NCBI GenBank assembly: GCA_021151835.1
Contig: JAGKWO010000063.1
Coordinates: forward strand, 1-17,193
Direction: 5' to 3'
DNA: 17,193 bases
From: Gammaproteobacteria bacterium
Lineage (GTDB): Bacteria; Pseudomonadota; Gammaproteobacteria; Pseudomonadales; Cellvibrionaceae
Each line of letters begins with the position of its first letter. Position 1 is the stretch's first letter. Below, in pieces: positions 1 to 7,502 of the stretch. Both the position numbers and the translations under genes were made by a program. The notes beneath the pieces are model-generated. The model ran no database searches. It was not told the DNA's origin and saw nothing but the letters and a program-made list of their open reading frames with translations.

Positions 1-165
1 TTCTTCCTGATTGCCAGTCTTTCCATTCAGCCCAATTTTGACTGAACCCGACCATCCTTCCTCGGGCGGATTCGGCCGCTCGCTTTCTATATTTGAGATT
101 GCGCTTGCAAATGGCGCCACAAGCATACCTGTAAGAAATACAGTAACAAAGTAAATGTGCTTCAT
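1..165 (-). CDS. DUF481-like (YdiY-type) exported protein, 5' end only
   Basis: Partial gene: 55 codons are visible, starting at ATG 163-165 on the minus strand and running off the left edge. Residues 1-22 form a signal peptide: Lys at position 2, a hydrophobic core FVTVFLTGMLV and a cleavage site after FASA. The mature part begins with a short Glu/Pro-rich linker, then GWSGSVKIGLNGKTGN. This matches the opening of DUF481 proteins (salt-induced outer membrane protein YdiY type), where a W-S-G-x-(A/V)-x-(L/I)-G-L strand leads into a TGN motif. The family is predicted to form an outer-membrane beta-barrel. An AGGAG lies about 13 bases upstream of the ATG, rather far for a ribosome binding site. 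The family call rests only on this short N-terminus; a different porin-like family is possible. Confidence 0.6.
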   Translation of the reverse strand, partial: MKHIYFVTVFLTGMLVAPFASAISNIESERPNPPEEGWSGSVKIGLNGKTGNQEE

Positions 166-577
166 AAGTTACATTCAACTCCTGGAGGATTATCAGCAAC
201 AATGCTTTGTGCATTATTAGGCGTCGCATTCAAAATTCCTTAAAATCATTGCAATTGGATTTTTAAAGAAATCCAAAAAATTGAACGATGAACGAGGTTT
301 TCCAATTTACAGTAAAAAATAAACCACAATTGGCGCCATGACCGTAGTAATTATCGGACTTCCAAAAGAAAAAAAAGATCCATGCTACAACCATCAGGTG
401 GGATAGTTATCGATGTAGATGCGTGGTTGGAGCCAGCGTTGCGTGTCTGGACGTTTGTGATATTCGAATGTAACCAACGTCAAGCTATGGTCCCGAATTG
501 ATAGCAAAAGTTGTATGCAGTGCGATGGGATTATCTTTCTTGAATGCAGGATTTCTTAGGAACATCAATTAATTTTT

Positions 578-599
578 TAAAGAGCGGTCGAGTAACCGC
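578..599 (-). terminator. Possible weak terminator downstream of the DJ-1/PfpI gene
   Basis: Read on the minus strand, a 5-bp stem GCGGT/ACCGC with a 6-base loop is followed by TCTTTAAAAAATT. It lies about 100 bases past the stop of the gene ending at 697. The stem is short and the T-run interrupted, so this is only a candidate. Confidence 0.3.
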
Positions 600-611
600 C
601 TGGTGAATAAT

Positions 612-638
612 GGCCACTTTCGGTCGAAAGCGACCTTC
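612..638 (+). repeat. Dispersed intergenic repeat, copy 1 (most diverged)
   Basis: The core reads CTTTCGGTCGAAAGCGACC. It resembles the two better-matched copies at 1701-1730 and 3331-3357, sharing a CGG(T/C)C-(A)AAAGC-(G)(A)CC/GAC order. It contains its own hairpin GGTCG-AAAG-CGACC (622-635). Assignment to the repeat is by eye and is the weakest of the three. Confidence 0.35.
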
Positions 639-696
639 AAACTGTTGGCTAGATAGTTAAAATCTGTGTAAAAACTACAATATCTTCTTTTGAATT

Positions 697-1482
697 TTAT
701 TTTCGCAGCGTATTTTTATTTTTCGGCTGTTCACTTTTCTCAAGCAAGATAATCATTTCTTTTGCGACCAATGCAGCAGATGGCAGAAACATTGTCGAGA
801 CAATACGATCATCAATAATTACAGCGTGTTTATCGTCAATATTTTCTTTATTGATGGTTAATGCACCATTCTTAGAAAGCTGGTCTTCAACGAGGAATGG
901 CAGCAGGGTACCCTGCTTGGCCCAATCTTTTTCTCTCTCTGTAGAATTTGGAAAACCCGCTACTCGCTTTCCCTTAACCAAAAAATTGCCATTTTTAAGT
1001 TTTACGTTAGCAAAAGCGCCCGCTCCATGCCCGGAACTCCCTATTACTCCACCTCGCTCATAAATTTTGGCCATAATATCAAGTAGCTTTTGATTCGAAG
1101 CTACATCGAATAATGTACCGTAGCCTCCCCCTATAAAGACAGCGACATAACCCCTTGGGTCAACCTGATCGGGCTTAAGTGAACTACTAGCTCGATTCAT
1201 AAATCCCTCATATTTTATTGTGTAGCTGCTTATACCGATAGGATCCATCATAAACGGCACCGTTCCTCCAGCCGGAGAAGCGAAGTCTACATCGTAACCA
1301 TGAGAAACGAAGATATGATATGGAGGCGCATACTCCCACAGATTATTTCTAGCATCATGCTTATCAACATCACCCATATCGTATAGATTTGAAGCAACAA
1401 TTAAAATCTTGGTGTCGCTTGCGATGGATGGCAGAGCAAAACAGGTAAGCATAATGCTTAACGCCATAATCAAATTTTTCAT
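697..1482 (-). CDS. Secreted DJ-1/PfpI-family protein lacking the catalytic Cys
   Basis: A 261-residue protein. ATG at 1482 is preferred over the in-frame GTG at 1488 because CGGAG lies 5 bases before the ATG but only 1 base before the GTG. Residues 1-22 are a signal peptide (MKNLIMAL... cleaved after SIAS), so it should act in the periplasm or outside. The rest matches the Hsp31-like branch of the DJ-1/PfpI (class I glutamine amidotransferase-like) fold: Glu50 in WEYAPPYHIF, FASPAGG (68-73), the GGGYGTLFD turn (118-126), then the nucleophile elbow and FLVEDQL. Members of this branch act as glyoxalases, deglycases, chaperones or hydrolases through a Cys in a CHG motif. Here that motif reads GSSGHGAGAF, with Gly151 (codon GGG) where Cys is expected, so ordinary catalysis is unlikely. 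A chaperone, binding or scaffolding role is possible. It is monocistronic, with intergenic gaps on both sides. Confidence 0.85.
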   Translation of the reverse strand: MKNLIMALSIMLTCFALPSIASDTKILIVASNLYDMGDVDKHDARNNLWEYAPPYHIFVSHGYDVDFASPAGGTVPFMMDPIGISSYTIKYEGFMNRASSSLKPDQVDPRGYVAVFIGGGYGTLFDVASNQKLLDIMAKIYERGGVIGSSGHGAGAFANVKLKNGNFLVKGKRVAGFPNSTEREKDWAKQGTLLPFLVEDQLSKNGALTINKENIDDKHAVIIDDRIVSTMFLPSAALVAKEMIILLEKSEQPKNKNTLRK

Positions 1483-1700
1483 ACTCACTCCGTTGTTAAG
1501 TTATACCTGGAATTGAACTTACGAGTTGATAATTTCAGTTGGACGCGTAAGCCCGAGTTCTGGATTCATTAAGAAAAAAAATAATGAGAAAACTAATTCA
1601 GGGGTACAAATGAATCTACTATAAAAGGTCAGGGCTAAATGTACGATTATGGATACTGATGAAGTCTCTTATAGATTAAGACGCAACCGCACAACCTTTA

Positions 1701-1730
1701 TGTCAGATAACGGCAAAAAGCAGACCTTCG
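1701..1730 (+). repeat. Dispersed intergenic repeat, copy 2
   Basis: The core is GATAACGGCAAAAAGCAGAC. It aligns closely with the 3331-3357 copy (GATAACGGCCAAAAGCGGAA), with both 10-base halves nearly identical and mismatches concentrated at the end. It sits in a gap between accessory genes. Confidence 0.55.
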
Positions 1731-1754
1731 CGAAAGCTTTTTAATTGCGATTCG

Positions 1755-1777
1755 TAAGAAACAGCTATTTTTAGCTG
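1755..1777 (-). terminator. Hairpin, possible terminator of the 1800-3131 gene
   Basis: A perfect CAGCTA-(4-base loop)-TAGCTG stem-loop at 1762-1777 lies 23 bases past the stop codon of the minus-strand gene. In that direction it is followed by TTTCTTACG, only moderately T-rich. The position fits a Rho-independent terminator; the short tail lowers confidence. Confidence 0.4.
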
Positions 1778-1799
1778 AATTACTTCCAAAATATAATGA

Positions 1800-3131
1800 C
1801 TAGCTGAAGTTATTTAACTCATTTTCGATATAAGTGTCAGGGTTGTAAGGGCTGTGGCAGTTGTTAAATAGATCAAATAAATGTTCAGCACTAAGTAAAA
1901 TAACTTTATTATCTTTTGGTTCATTCTTTTTTGCAGAAATTTGATCGTTAGGCAAGCGACAAATTAAAACGGCTATTGGATCTATAGAAGTTTCTTGGGC
2001 AGATAGTACCTTTTTTAACGCGCCTCGCCGATCAACAAGCTTCCCGATTTTATTTGAAAAATCAGCTATTTTTATAGTGCATTCAACAATGATAATTTTT
2101 CCATTAGGAGTTATAACTACTAAATCTGGAGCTTCACTCTCAACTGGTTGACAAGGATTAAATCCGTGAATAAATAACAAGTTTGCGATTCCCTTTTCAA
2201 AATCTCTCGAGTTTGTATCGCTAAATATAGAAGCTTTGGTTTTTGAAAGATCAGTATCGAAACTGAGAATGGGGAGCAGTCGCAAATTTCTCGTCTTATC
2301 CTTGTCACTGATCCAGTGACGTCTTACTGTATGGTTATCAATAGAAAGCATGGTTAAAGCGCTGTCAGATTCAGCTAGTTTCACTTCTGCAACACCTATC
2401 TTTCGCCCTTCCTTAATTAAGCTCCATTCGATTTTAGAAGTTGCATCACTCCTATTTCTTAATGAATGACCAGGCAACGTACGTATTGTTAACTGAACTC
2501 TCTCCTCATTGAATTTTTCGTGCGCATGTAAAACAACTTTAAGTAGGTTATTTGACAAAACTGTTTGATCCAGAACTAAATCAACAGGCGGATTTATGAT
2601 TATTTCTAGATACGGTGTATCCCCCGATTCAATGGTATTGGGGAGACCCAGGTGGCCTAAAACATCATTCACCCCATCGAAAGGTATTTGAGCTATTCGA
2701 AGCTCATCATCTAATTGACCAAGCTCTCTAATCGAGTGGAAGGTATCTCTTTTCCCGTATAGCTTCAGATGAAGTGGAGAGAACCAGCTCCCGCGATTAT
2801 TTATATTTGAATGAGAGCTCTTAGGTTCATAATTTGGCAGCTCAATTGTTGCATCAGCTACTGATATTTTCCCGGCAATCGCGTCATCCAGTATGGATAG
2901 CAAAAGGCTCCTATCTGCATTTAAATCTTTCATATGGCCGAATTGAAAACCAGCAGGGTTCACCACAAATCCAGTGCTACTATGACTGATCAATGGATTT
3001 ATAATTATGAAGGCACTACAAATTTGATTTATTTTATTTTTTGAGCAGGACGCATAAAGAACATCTAATTTGTATCCATCGCTGATCCAGCTTCTCGCTT
3101 TTTTCAGAAATTCTGAGTTTATTTCACTCAT
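1800..3131 (-). CDS. Putative PD-(D/E)xK-like nuclease of unknown family
   Basis: 443 residues from ATG 3131, which has GGAG 10 bases upstream. An in-frame TTG at 3149 would add six residues but has no better ribosome binding site. I do not recognise the first ~330 residues: no signal peptide, no membrane segment, mixed alpha/beta character. The C-terminal ~110 residues look like a restriction-endonuclease-type fold: an amphipathic FEKGIANLLFIHGF helix, then PDLVV (Asp336), a hydrophobic strand IIIVECT (Glu350) and Lys354, followed by a basic helix. This D-x13-E-x3-K spacing resembles nuclease families with an EC(K/T) core, but the usual E-x-K is altered to E-C-T-I-K, so activity is uncertain. 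The gene is flanked by gaps carrying the dispersed repeat and is AT-rich, like its accessory neighbours. It could be a stand-alone restriction-like effector or part of the neighbouring module. Confidence 0.7.
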   Translation of the reverse strand: MSEINSEFLKKARSWISDGYKLDVLYASCSKNKINQICSAFIIINPLISHSSTGFVVNPAGFQFGHMKDLNADRSLLLSILDDAIAGKISVADATIELPNYEPKSSHSNINNRGSWFSPLHLKLYGKRDTFHSIRELGQLDDELRIAQIPFDGVNDVLGHLGLPNTIESGDTPYLEIIINPPVDLVLDQTVLSNNLLKVVLHAHEKFNEERVQLTIRTLPGHSLRNRSDATSKIEWSLIKEGRKIGVAEVKLAESDSALTMLSIDNHTVRRHWISDKDKTRNLRLLPILSFDTDLSKTKASIFSDTNSRDFEKGIANLLFIHGFNPCQPVESEAPDLVVITPNGKIIIVECTIKIADFSNKIGKLVDRRGALKKVLSAQETSIDPIAVLICRLPNDQISAKKNEPKDNKVILLSAEHLFDLFNNCHSPYNPDTYIENELNNFS

Positions 3132-3205
3132 ATCCCTTTTACTCCACAACCTCTGGTCAATGTATATAGCTTAAATAATATATGAGCCGTAACGGGTGTC
3201 CGACT

Positions 3206-3238
3206 AATAAAAATCCCATTTTTAAAAAAAATTGGGGC
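3206..3238 (-). terminator. Probable terminator for the M41/GHKL/DUF3800 unit
   Basis: On the minus strand, CCCCAATTTTT pairs with AAAAATGGG (one small bulge) and is followed by ATTTTTATT. It lies about 240 bases past the stop at 3477 and before the next minus-strand gene, as expected for a terminator. The stem is AT-rich apart from the C/G base, so strength is uncertain. Confidence 0.4.
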
Positions 3239-3330
3239 TAGAAACGCAAATTTCTCCTATTGCTGCTAATCAATCACTCCGCACTTTTTTCTAAACAGTC
3301 AACTTGGTCTGGCTTCCAAGTCATTTGCTT

Positions 3331-3357
3331 CGGATAACGGCCAAAAGCGGAAGTTAC
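3331..3357 (+). repeat. Dispersed intergenic repeat, copy 3
   Basis: The core is GGATAACGGCCAAAAGCGGA. It matches the 1701-1730 copy over about 20 positions with few changes. It lies in the gap between the nuclease-like and M41-like genes. Confidence 0.55.
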
Positions 3358-3476
3358 ATCTATTGGATAGCGAGGTAAATTCCATGCGGCATTCACAGCC
3401 GATTGTTAGGCGCAATTATTTAAAATCGAAATGATAGTTAAAGGGTACACGGCAAAGTAATTTCATATCTAATTTT

Positions 3477-3998
3477 TCATTTAAGCACAATGTAGCTTGG
3501 AATATCAAATTCTACTCGCTTAGCATGTAATGTAACATCTATGGCACCTTCTTTAAGATTTCCGTTGTTATTCATTAACTTGGTTGCCAATGTTGTAACC
3601 ATATTCCAATGCTTAGGGTTTTCTAAATATTGTTTTGCACGATCTGAAACTTCGTTCCATCTTCCGACCCCTAGCAATTCTTGAACTTTTAAAACATCAC
3701 CATGCGCGCCTTTAAATAATGAGCTTTCATCGTAGGAAATCGCATTTTCAATATAACGCATCTTTTCAGCCTGCATTCCCGCAGCAGATATAATTGCTCG
3801 CTCATAAGCCAGATCAATTTCTTGGCAATCTATCAACCTCGCACTATGTAAATAATCGCAAAATTCAATCTCCGTATTTGCGTGTATTTCTTTCGCTATA
3901 TCAATTTCTTTCGTAATATGTGCACCGGTAAGAAATGCAAGAACTGCGTGACCACATTCGTGATATGCAGTGTATTCTTTGTCATTCATTTCGTTCAC
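3477..3998 (-). CDS. Stand-alone FtsH-like M41 zinc metallopeptidase
   Basis: 173 residues from GTG 3998 (169 from the in-frame ATG 3989). Neither start has a clear ribosome binding site, so the start is open. AYHECGHAVLAF near the N-terminus contains the HExxH zinc motif (His13, Glu14, His17) in the context seen in the FtsH peptidase domain (AxHEAGHA). Further M41 features follow: SAAGMQAEKM (71-80), like the FtsH GGRxAE segment, and a later Asp101 in GAHGDVLKV, at the place of the third zinc ligand in FtsH. The AAA+ and transmembrane parts of FtsH are absent, so this is a soluble peptidase domain of minimal size. It lies 51 bases downstream of the GHKL-nuclease gene in the same direction, suggesting co-transcription. 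Possible roles are cleavage of a partner protein or regulated activation of the module; no substrate can be read from the sequence. Confidence 0.8.
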   Translation of the reverse strand: MNEMNDKEYTAYHECGHAVLAFLTGAHITKEIDIAKEIHANTEIEFCDYLHSARLIDCQEIDLAYERAIISAAGMQAEKMRYIENAISYDESSLFKGAHGDVLKVQELLGVGRWNEVSDRAKQYLENPKHWNMVTTLATKLMNNNGNLKEGAIDVTLHAKRVEFDIPSYIVLK

Positions 3999-4049
3999 CC
4001 ATAATGAAGCAATGTATGCACTTCTGAAAGGAACGCCCTGACGAGGGAA

Positions 4050-6068
4050 TCAGTTTGAAGGAAGCCCTAATTTATCAAAAAAAGCCCGATTGCGTTCTCT
4101 CGCAGATTTTGTTAACTGGTCGAAAGATATGACCTCAATATAAGCTTTGTAATTATCGTTGTATCCAAAATATCCCATTCCATCTGAAGTTACCGTGAGA
4201 TTGAAATTCTTACAACGCTTTATCATGGTCGGAGTTAAATCGCATAACACGTAGCAATAGCCCGGAATTGTTTGAGCTGATGGAATAGTTCTACCTGCCG
4301 GTGTTTGCACCTTTCCATCTCGGATTCTTTCCAGATACCCCAATGCTTGATCAATAGGATCTTTATCTTCACCTTCCTTCATATCATTCCGCATCGGCCG
4401 CTTAATCTCAATTACAGTTATCGTCGCTAAGGGAAAGTTGGCCTGATCGTTAACCAAAATTGGATTGTCGAAAACTTGCAGGCCAAGCAGGTCTGGCTCT
4501 TTGCCCGACGTGCTGTCTGTAATAGAAATTGAATTTAATGTCTTATCTGATGCTAGATAATTATGAAATGCAAGGCGTTCGTCAATGAGCCATAAATTGC
4601 AGGAATCCAAAAACACCTTACCTGAATGCGTTTGTCTGGGCATGATAAGTTCATGGATCATATCCTCGCGAGCGTATTTTCCATTATCCAATCGCTCTAT
4701 CGATTTCTGAAGCAGATCGATTATCACTTTACGGTGAGAAACATAATTTGCTAAATCTGATTTCTTTAAGTCTTCTGCTTTTTGCAAGTAGGCACTTAGG
4801 CGTTTCTTATATTCCTCGGCATGTTCTTCACGTTGAGGTTGCATAATGTCGTGCCCATCACTTACTAATTGCCTTTCAACTTCGTACCATAGAGCATGCA
4901 GGTAAAGCTCAAGATCTTTATCAGATTTATCGGGGTCAACGATCAAACTATCATCAGGCACATAGTTCTCTATAGGACGGTAACGAGGAGCATGAGTAAC
5001 AATAAAATCTTCAACGCGCTTTTTGCCAGCCTTTATATTTCCAGTTAGTACATCATTGAGATAGATTTTAGTTCGTGCAAGCACGGCTTCCCGGATGTCT
5101 TTCAACGTTATTTCGTGAAGCATATCTTCGATATCTTCAGCGATGTTAAAAGATGTTCTCTCACTTCTTACATGCTTAGTAAGATAATCGGACGATACGT
5201 AGCACGTATAGGAGAATTCACCTTTGTCGTCAGATATTTTTGCGTATAGTCCAGGAATCTTTCCCTGGATAGACTCTTCCTTTACTAAGCGATTCGCCGC
5301 GCATAAAGCTAATTGATGCTTTTTACCCACTGAAGAGCGGAATTTAATATGAGTTAATTCGAAAATTTGATTTTTAATCTCTATTGGATCTTTAAAAGCG
5401 CTTTCATGCATATGGTCTCGATATAAGTTATCTAAATCAATTACTTCTTTATCGTCTAGTACAAAAATTTTAGGCGCTGAACCCTCACGAACGAAGTACC
5501 AAAGTATATGTTCTAATAGCTGGGTGGCGATGGTGAGCCCCTTTGTCGGTATCTTCTCTCTATAACTATCATCAAGCCCCGATAATTTTATTGTTGTGCC
5601 TGTTTGTGTGTTTGTAGCCTGTTGTATGCTTTCGCCGTGGACACCTAACTTCTCGTCGAAGCGGAATTGGCGAATGTTAAGCTTGTCCGACTCGTTAAGA
5701 AAATGACTTTCTATTTCTGCAACTCTAAAAACTTTTAACCACATTAACCGTCCCACACCTCGACATCCCTTGTCCATTTTGTGATCTGAGTCAAGCGTTT
5801 CAAAGGACTTAAAATTTATATCATTAAAACCGCACCCATTGTCAGAAACGGTGAACCCGATAATTTTAGGAAAAATTTTATTTTCAAAATTCAGAGTTGT
5901 TTGCATTTCCCTTTCAATCTGCAATGTAATTTTTCCAGAACTTTCGTTGCCTTTTTCCTCTATCGAATGAATAGAATTCACTACTGCCTCAAACACTGGC
6001 ATAAGGCCATGATTTTTGGCTAATGAAGTATTCCTAAGTCGGCCTTCGAGATTTGTTTTCAGGCTCAT
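4050..6068 (-). CDS. GHKL (HSP90/MutL-type) ATPase fused to RecB-like nuclease
   Basis: 672 residues. ATG 6068 is supported by AAGGA 9 bases upstream. The N-terminal ~200 residues carry all three GHKL ATP-binding signatures: the N-box FEAVVNS (Glu27, Asn31), the G1 box DNGCGF (76-81) and the G2 box GCRGVGR (101-107). This is the fold shared by HSP90, MutL, gyrase B and MORC proteins, where ATP drives N-terminal dimerisation. The middle contains a helical, charged region (about 390-480). The C-terminus has a PD-(D/E)xK nuclease core: PDLLG (Asp526), VIEIKRP (Glu554, Lys556) and QALGY (Gln574/Tyr578). The last is the QxxxY motif typical of RecB/Cas4-like nucleases. GHKL-plus-nuclease proteins are known from restriction and anti-phage loci, but I cannot tie this one to a named system. 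It is likely co-transcribed with the DUF3800 gene upstream (86-base gap) and the M41 peptidase downstream (51-base gap). Confidence 0.85.
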   Translation of the reverse strand: MSLKTNLEGRLRNTSLAKNHGLMPVFEAVVNSIHSIEEKGNESSGKITLQIEREMQTTLNFENKIFPKIIGFTVSDNGCGFNDINFKSFETLDSDHKMDKGCRGVGRLMWLKVFRVAEIESHFLNESDKLNIRQFRFDEKLGVHGESIQQATNTQTGTTIKLSGLDDSYREKIPTKGLTIATQLLEHILWYFVREGSAPKIFVLDDKEVIDLDNLYRDHMHESAFKDPIEIKNQIFELTHIKFRSSVGKKHQLALCAANRLVKEESIQGKIPGLYAKISDDKGEFSYTCYVSSDYLTKHVRSERTSFNIAEDIEDMLHEITLKDIREAVLARTKIYLNDVLTGNIKAGKKRVEDFIVTHAPRYRPIENYVPDDSLIVDPDKSDKDLELYLHALWYEVERQLVSDGHDIMQPQREEHAEEYKKRLSAYLQKAEDLKKSDLANYVSHRKVIIDLLQKSIERLDNGKYAREDMIHELIMPRQTHSGKVFLDSCNLWLIDERLAFHNYLASDKTLNSISITDSTSGKEPDLLGLQVFDNPILVNDQANFPLATITVIEIKRPMRNDMKEGEDKDPIDQALGYLERIRDGKVQTPAGRTIPSAQTIPGYCYVLCDLTPTMIKRCKNFNLTVTSDGMGYFGYNDNYKAYIEVISFDQLTKSARERNRAFFDKLGLPSN

Positions 6069-6154
6069 AGAGTTGGGTCCTTTCTTCTGACTACGGTGAA
6101 GTTTTTTATCTTAAATTCAGTTCAGTTTTAATTATTGTGACACACAAAACAATA

Positions 6155-7279
6155 TTACGCATTCTTGAGCGCATTCAGCCTTCGCTCTTCATCAATTTGC
6201 ATTAATTTTCTACCGCTTTCGAGTTCCTTCTCTGATGGTTCTGGGAGATCTTCAAACCACTTTGACCATCTACTGGCGATTGCATTTATCGACACTTCGT
6301 CTGTGTGACCACGATGGAGTTGTCCCTTAACGAGAGTAAACAGTTCAGGAGCAAGCTCTTTATTATCCATAAAGCGCTTGAAAACCCACAGATAGACATC
6401 CACTAACTCTAGCCCTATGCTATTTGTTCCTGCCAAACATGTAATAGGCACTTCAGGCATGCCACTGAAATCTATATCAGGCAATCCCACTCCGCTTACT
6501 AGTGGTGTGTCTCGATTTTTTGCATAAAAATCCGATAATTTCTTTTGTGCAGTATTGAACTGGGATTGCTGATCAACAATAATTTTTGATGCAGATTTCT
6601 GATTCTTCAAAAGTCGTCGCGCTATTCCCAGCATGACCGATTGAAAGCCTATTAAGTTAGGTGTTATCTGAAGGAGGTCTTGTTTCGCCTTAACATTATA
6701 ATAGATTTCGTTTGGATTGCTTGCGGCCCATTTGAGGGCTTCGCTTATGATTTGTTGTGAACGGATATCTGGAATAAATTTAACACTCTCAATTAGATTG
6801 CGGCATATCTCCGTAAGGGCTTGATTCGCTTTTTCTGTGTTCAGATTTATTCGGGCTGCCCATGCAGCTTTTAACAAGTCTTCATCGAAGAGGGATGCTA
6901 GTTTTACGAGAAGAATATAGCGCAACGGAGTCCAATACGACGTCCACGGAACTGCGGGATTTACTCCCGAGTCGAAAACTTGATCAAAGAAACTAATCAC
7001 AGCATGATCAACTTTAGCTATTCGATAGATATCAAATCGAATATCATACTTTTTCCTAAGCGCCACAATATCTTTTGCTATCTCAATTAGGCGTCCATTT
7101 CCAAGCTCCGATGCATGAAGTCTAGACACTCCTAACTTTTTCCTCATAGATTTAACTTCGTTTTCGGCGGCTGCATCCAAGTTTATTTTGCTGGATAGAA
7201 CTCCGTAATAAAGGATCGGTTGGCTTTCGTCAAAAAGATTTGGCCCAGTGTGCCCACTTTCGTCTACATAAAAGTACAC
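6155..7279 (-). CDS. DUF3800 domain protein (predicted RNase H-fold nuclease)
   Basis: 374 residues from GTG 7279, chosen because GGAG lies 8 bases upstream. The protein opens with YFYVDESGHTG, the hallmark of DUF3800 (Asp6, Glu7, Ser8). A mid-protein strand IIVDQQ (Asp236) and the late segment SIGLELVDVYLW (Asp294) match the other conserved acidic positions of the family. DUF3800 proteins are predicted to have an RNase H-like fold with a metal-binding acidic centre; their biochemical role is largely unknown, and many lie near mobile or defence genes. The HASELG segment (residues ~55-60) is also family-like. This is the first gene of the apparent DUF3800 - GHKL/nuclease - M41 unit, separated by 223 bases from the SOS operon upstream, so it probably has its own promoter. 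A 10-bp palindrome ACAGATCTGT (7358-7367) lies in that gap. Confidence 0.82.
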   Translation of the reverse strand: MYFYVDESGHTGPNLFDESQPILYYGVLSSKINLDAAAENEVKSMRKKLGVSRLHASELGNGRLIEIAKDIVALRKKYDIRFDIYRIAKVDHAVISFFDQVFDSGVNPAVPWTSYWTPLRYILLVKLASLFDEDLLKAAWAARINLNTEKANQALTEICRNLIESVKFIPDIRSQQIISEALKWAASNPNEIYYNVKAKQDLLQITPNLIGFQSVMLGIARRLLKNQKSASKIIVDQQSQFNTAQKKLSDFYAKNRDTPLVSGVGLPDIDFSGMPEVPITCLAGTNSIGLELVDVYLWVFKRFMDNKELAPELFTLVKGQLHRGHTDEVSINAIASRWSKWFEDLPEPSEKELESGRKLMQIDEERRLNALKNA

Positions 7280-7502
7280 TTTGTGTTCTCCATTTCAAAT
7301 TTCTGCTTAACAAGAGCTAAGAGACAGTTTCTGCTTTATAGTAAGTTCGCTTTGGGCACAGATCTGTCATAGCATGCCATTCTCATCGACGTCAATTACT
7401 ACACAATACTCACCAAGGGAGCATTACGGTTGGTAACATTGTAGGGATAGCTCTATGGAAAATGAAGATTCTGTGACTGTTATGCAGATTCGTAGACTGC
7501 CT

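Larger units (their letters stand above)
166..696. other. Non-coding gap with hairpins and one repeat copy
   Basis: An AT-rich gap of about 530 bases between two minus-strand genes. The only open frames are very short (for example 22 codons from ATG 338) and lack ribosome binding sites, so I call no gene. The right part holds a GCGGT/ACCGC hairpin (584-599) and a copy of the dispersed intergenic repeat (612-638). The right end should hold the 3' UTR of the gene ending at 697, and the left end the promoter of the gene starting at 165. No convincing -35/-10 pair was recognised. Confidence 0.5.
1483..1799. other. Non-coding gap between DJ-1-like and nuclease-like genes
   Basis: About 315 bases without a supportable gene. 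It contains repeat copy 2 (1701-1730) and a hairpin close to the 3' end of the gene that stops at 1800. The part near 1490-1600 should hold the promoter of the DJ-1-like gene; I see no convincing promoter there. Confidence 0.5.
3132..3476. other. Non-coding gap with terminator-like hairpin and repeat copy 3
   Basis: About 345 bases with no supportable gene. Two elements stand out: an A/T-rich stem-loop (3208-3238) and repeat copy 3 (3331-3357). A GTTAGGCGC sequence occurs near 3404; it resembles half of an integron attC core, but no partner arm is present. The stretch next to 3131 should hold the promoter of the nuclease-like gene. On the minus strand it contains TTACGG, an 18-base spacer and TATATA, a weak match. 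Confidence 0.5.

Noticed and set aside
3331..3412. Possible integron attC site around GTTAGGCGC near 3404
   Set aside because: Only one core-like half is present. No complementary GCCTAAC-type arm or paired L/R boxes are found at attC spacing, and no integrase gene is in the window.
7358..7367. ACAGATCTGT palindrome as a second LexA box upstream of the DUF3800 gene
   Set aside because: The half-sites are in the wrong order and spacing: LexA needs CTGT-N8-ACAG. It may be another operator or chance.
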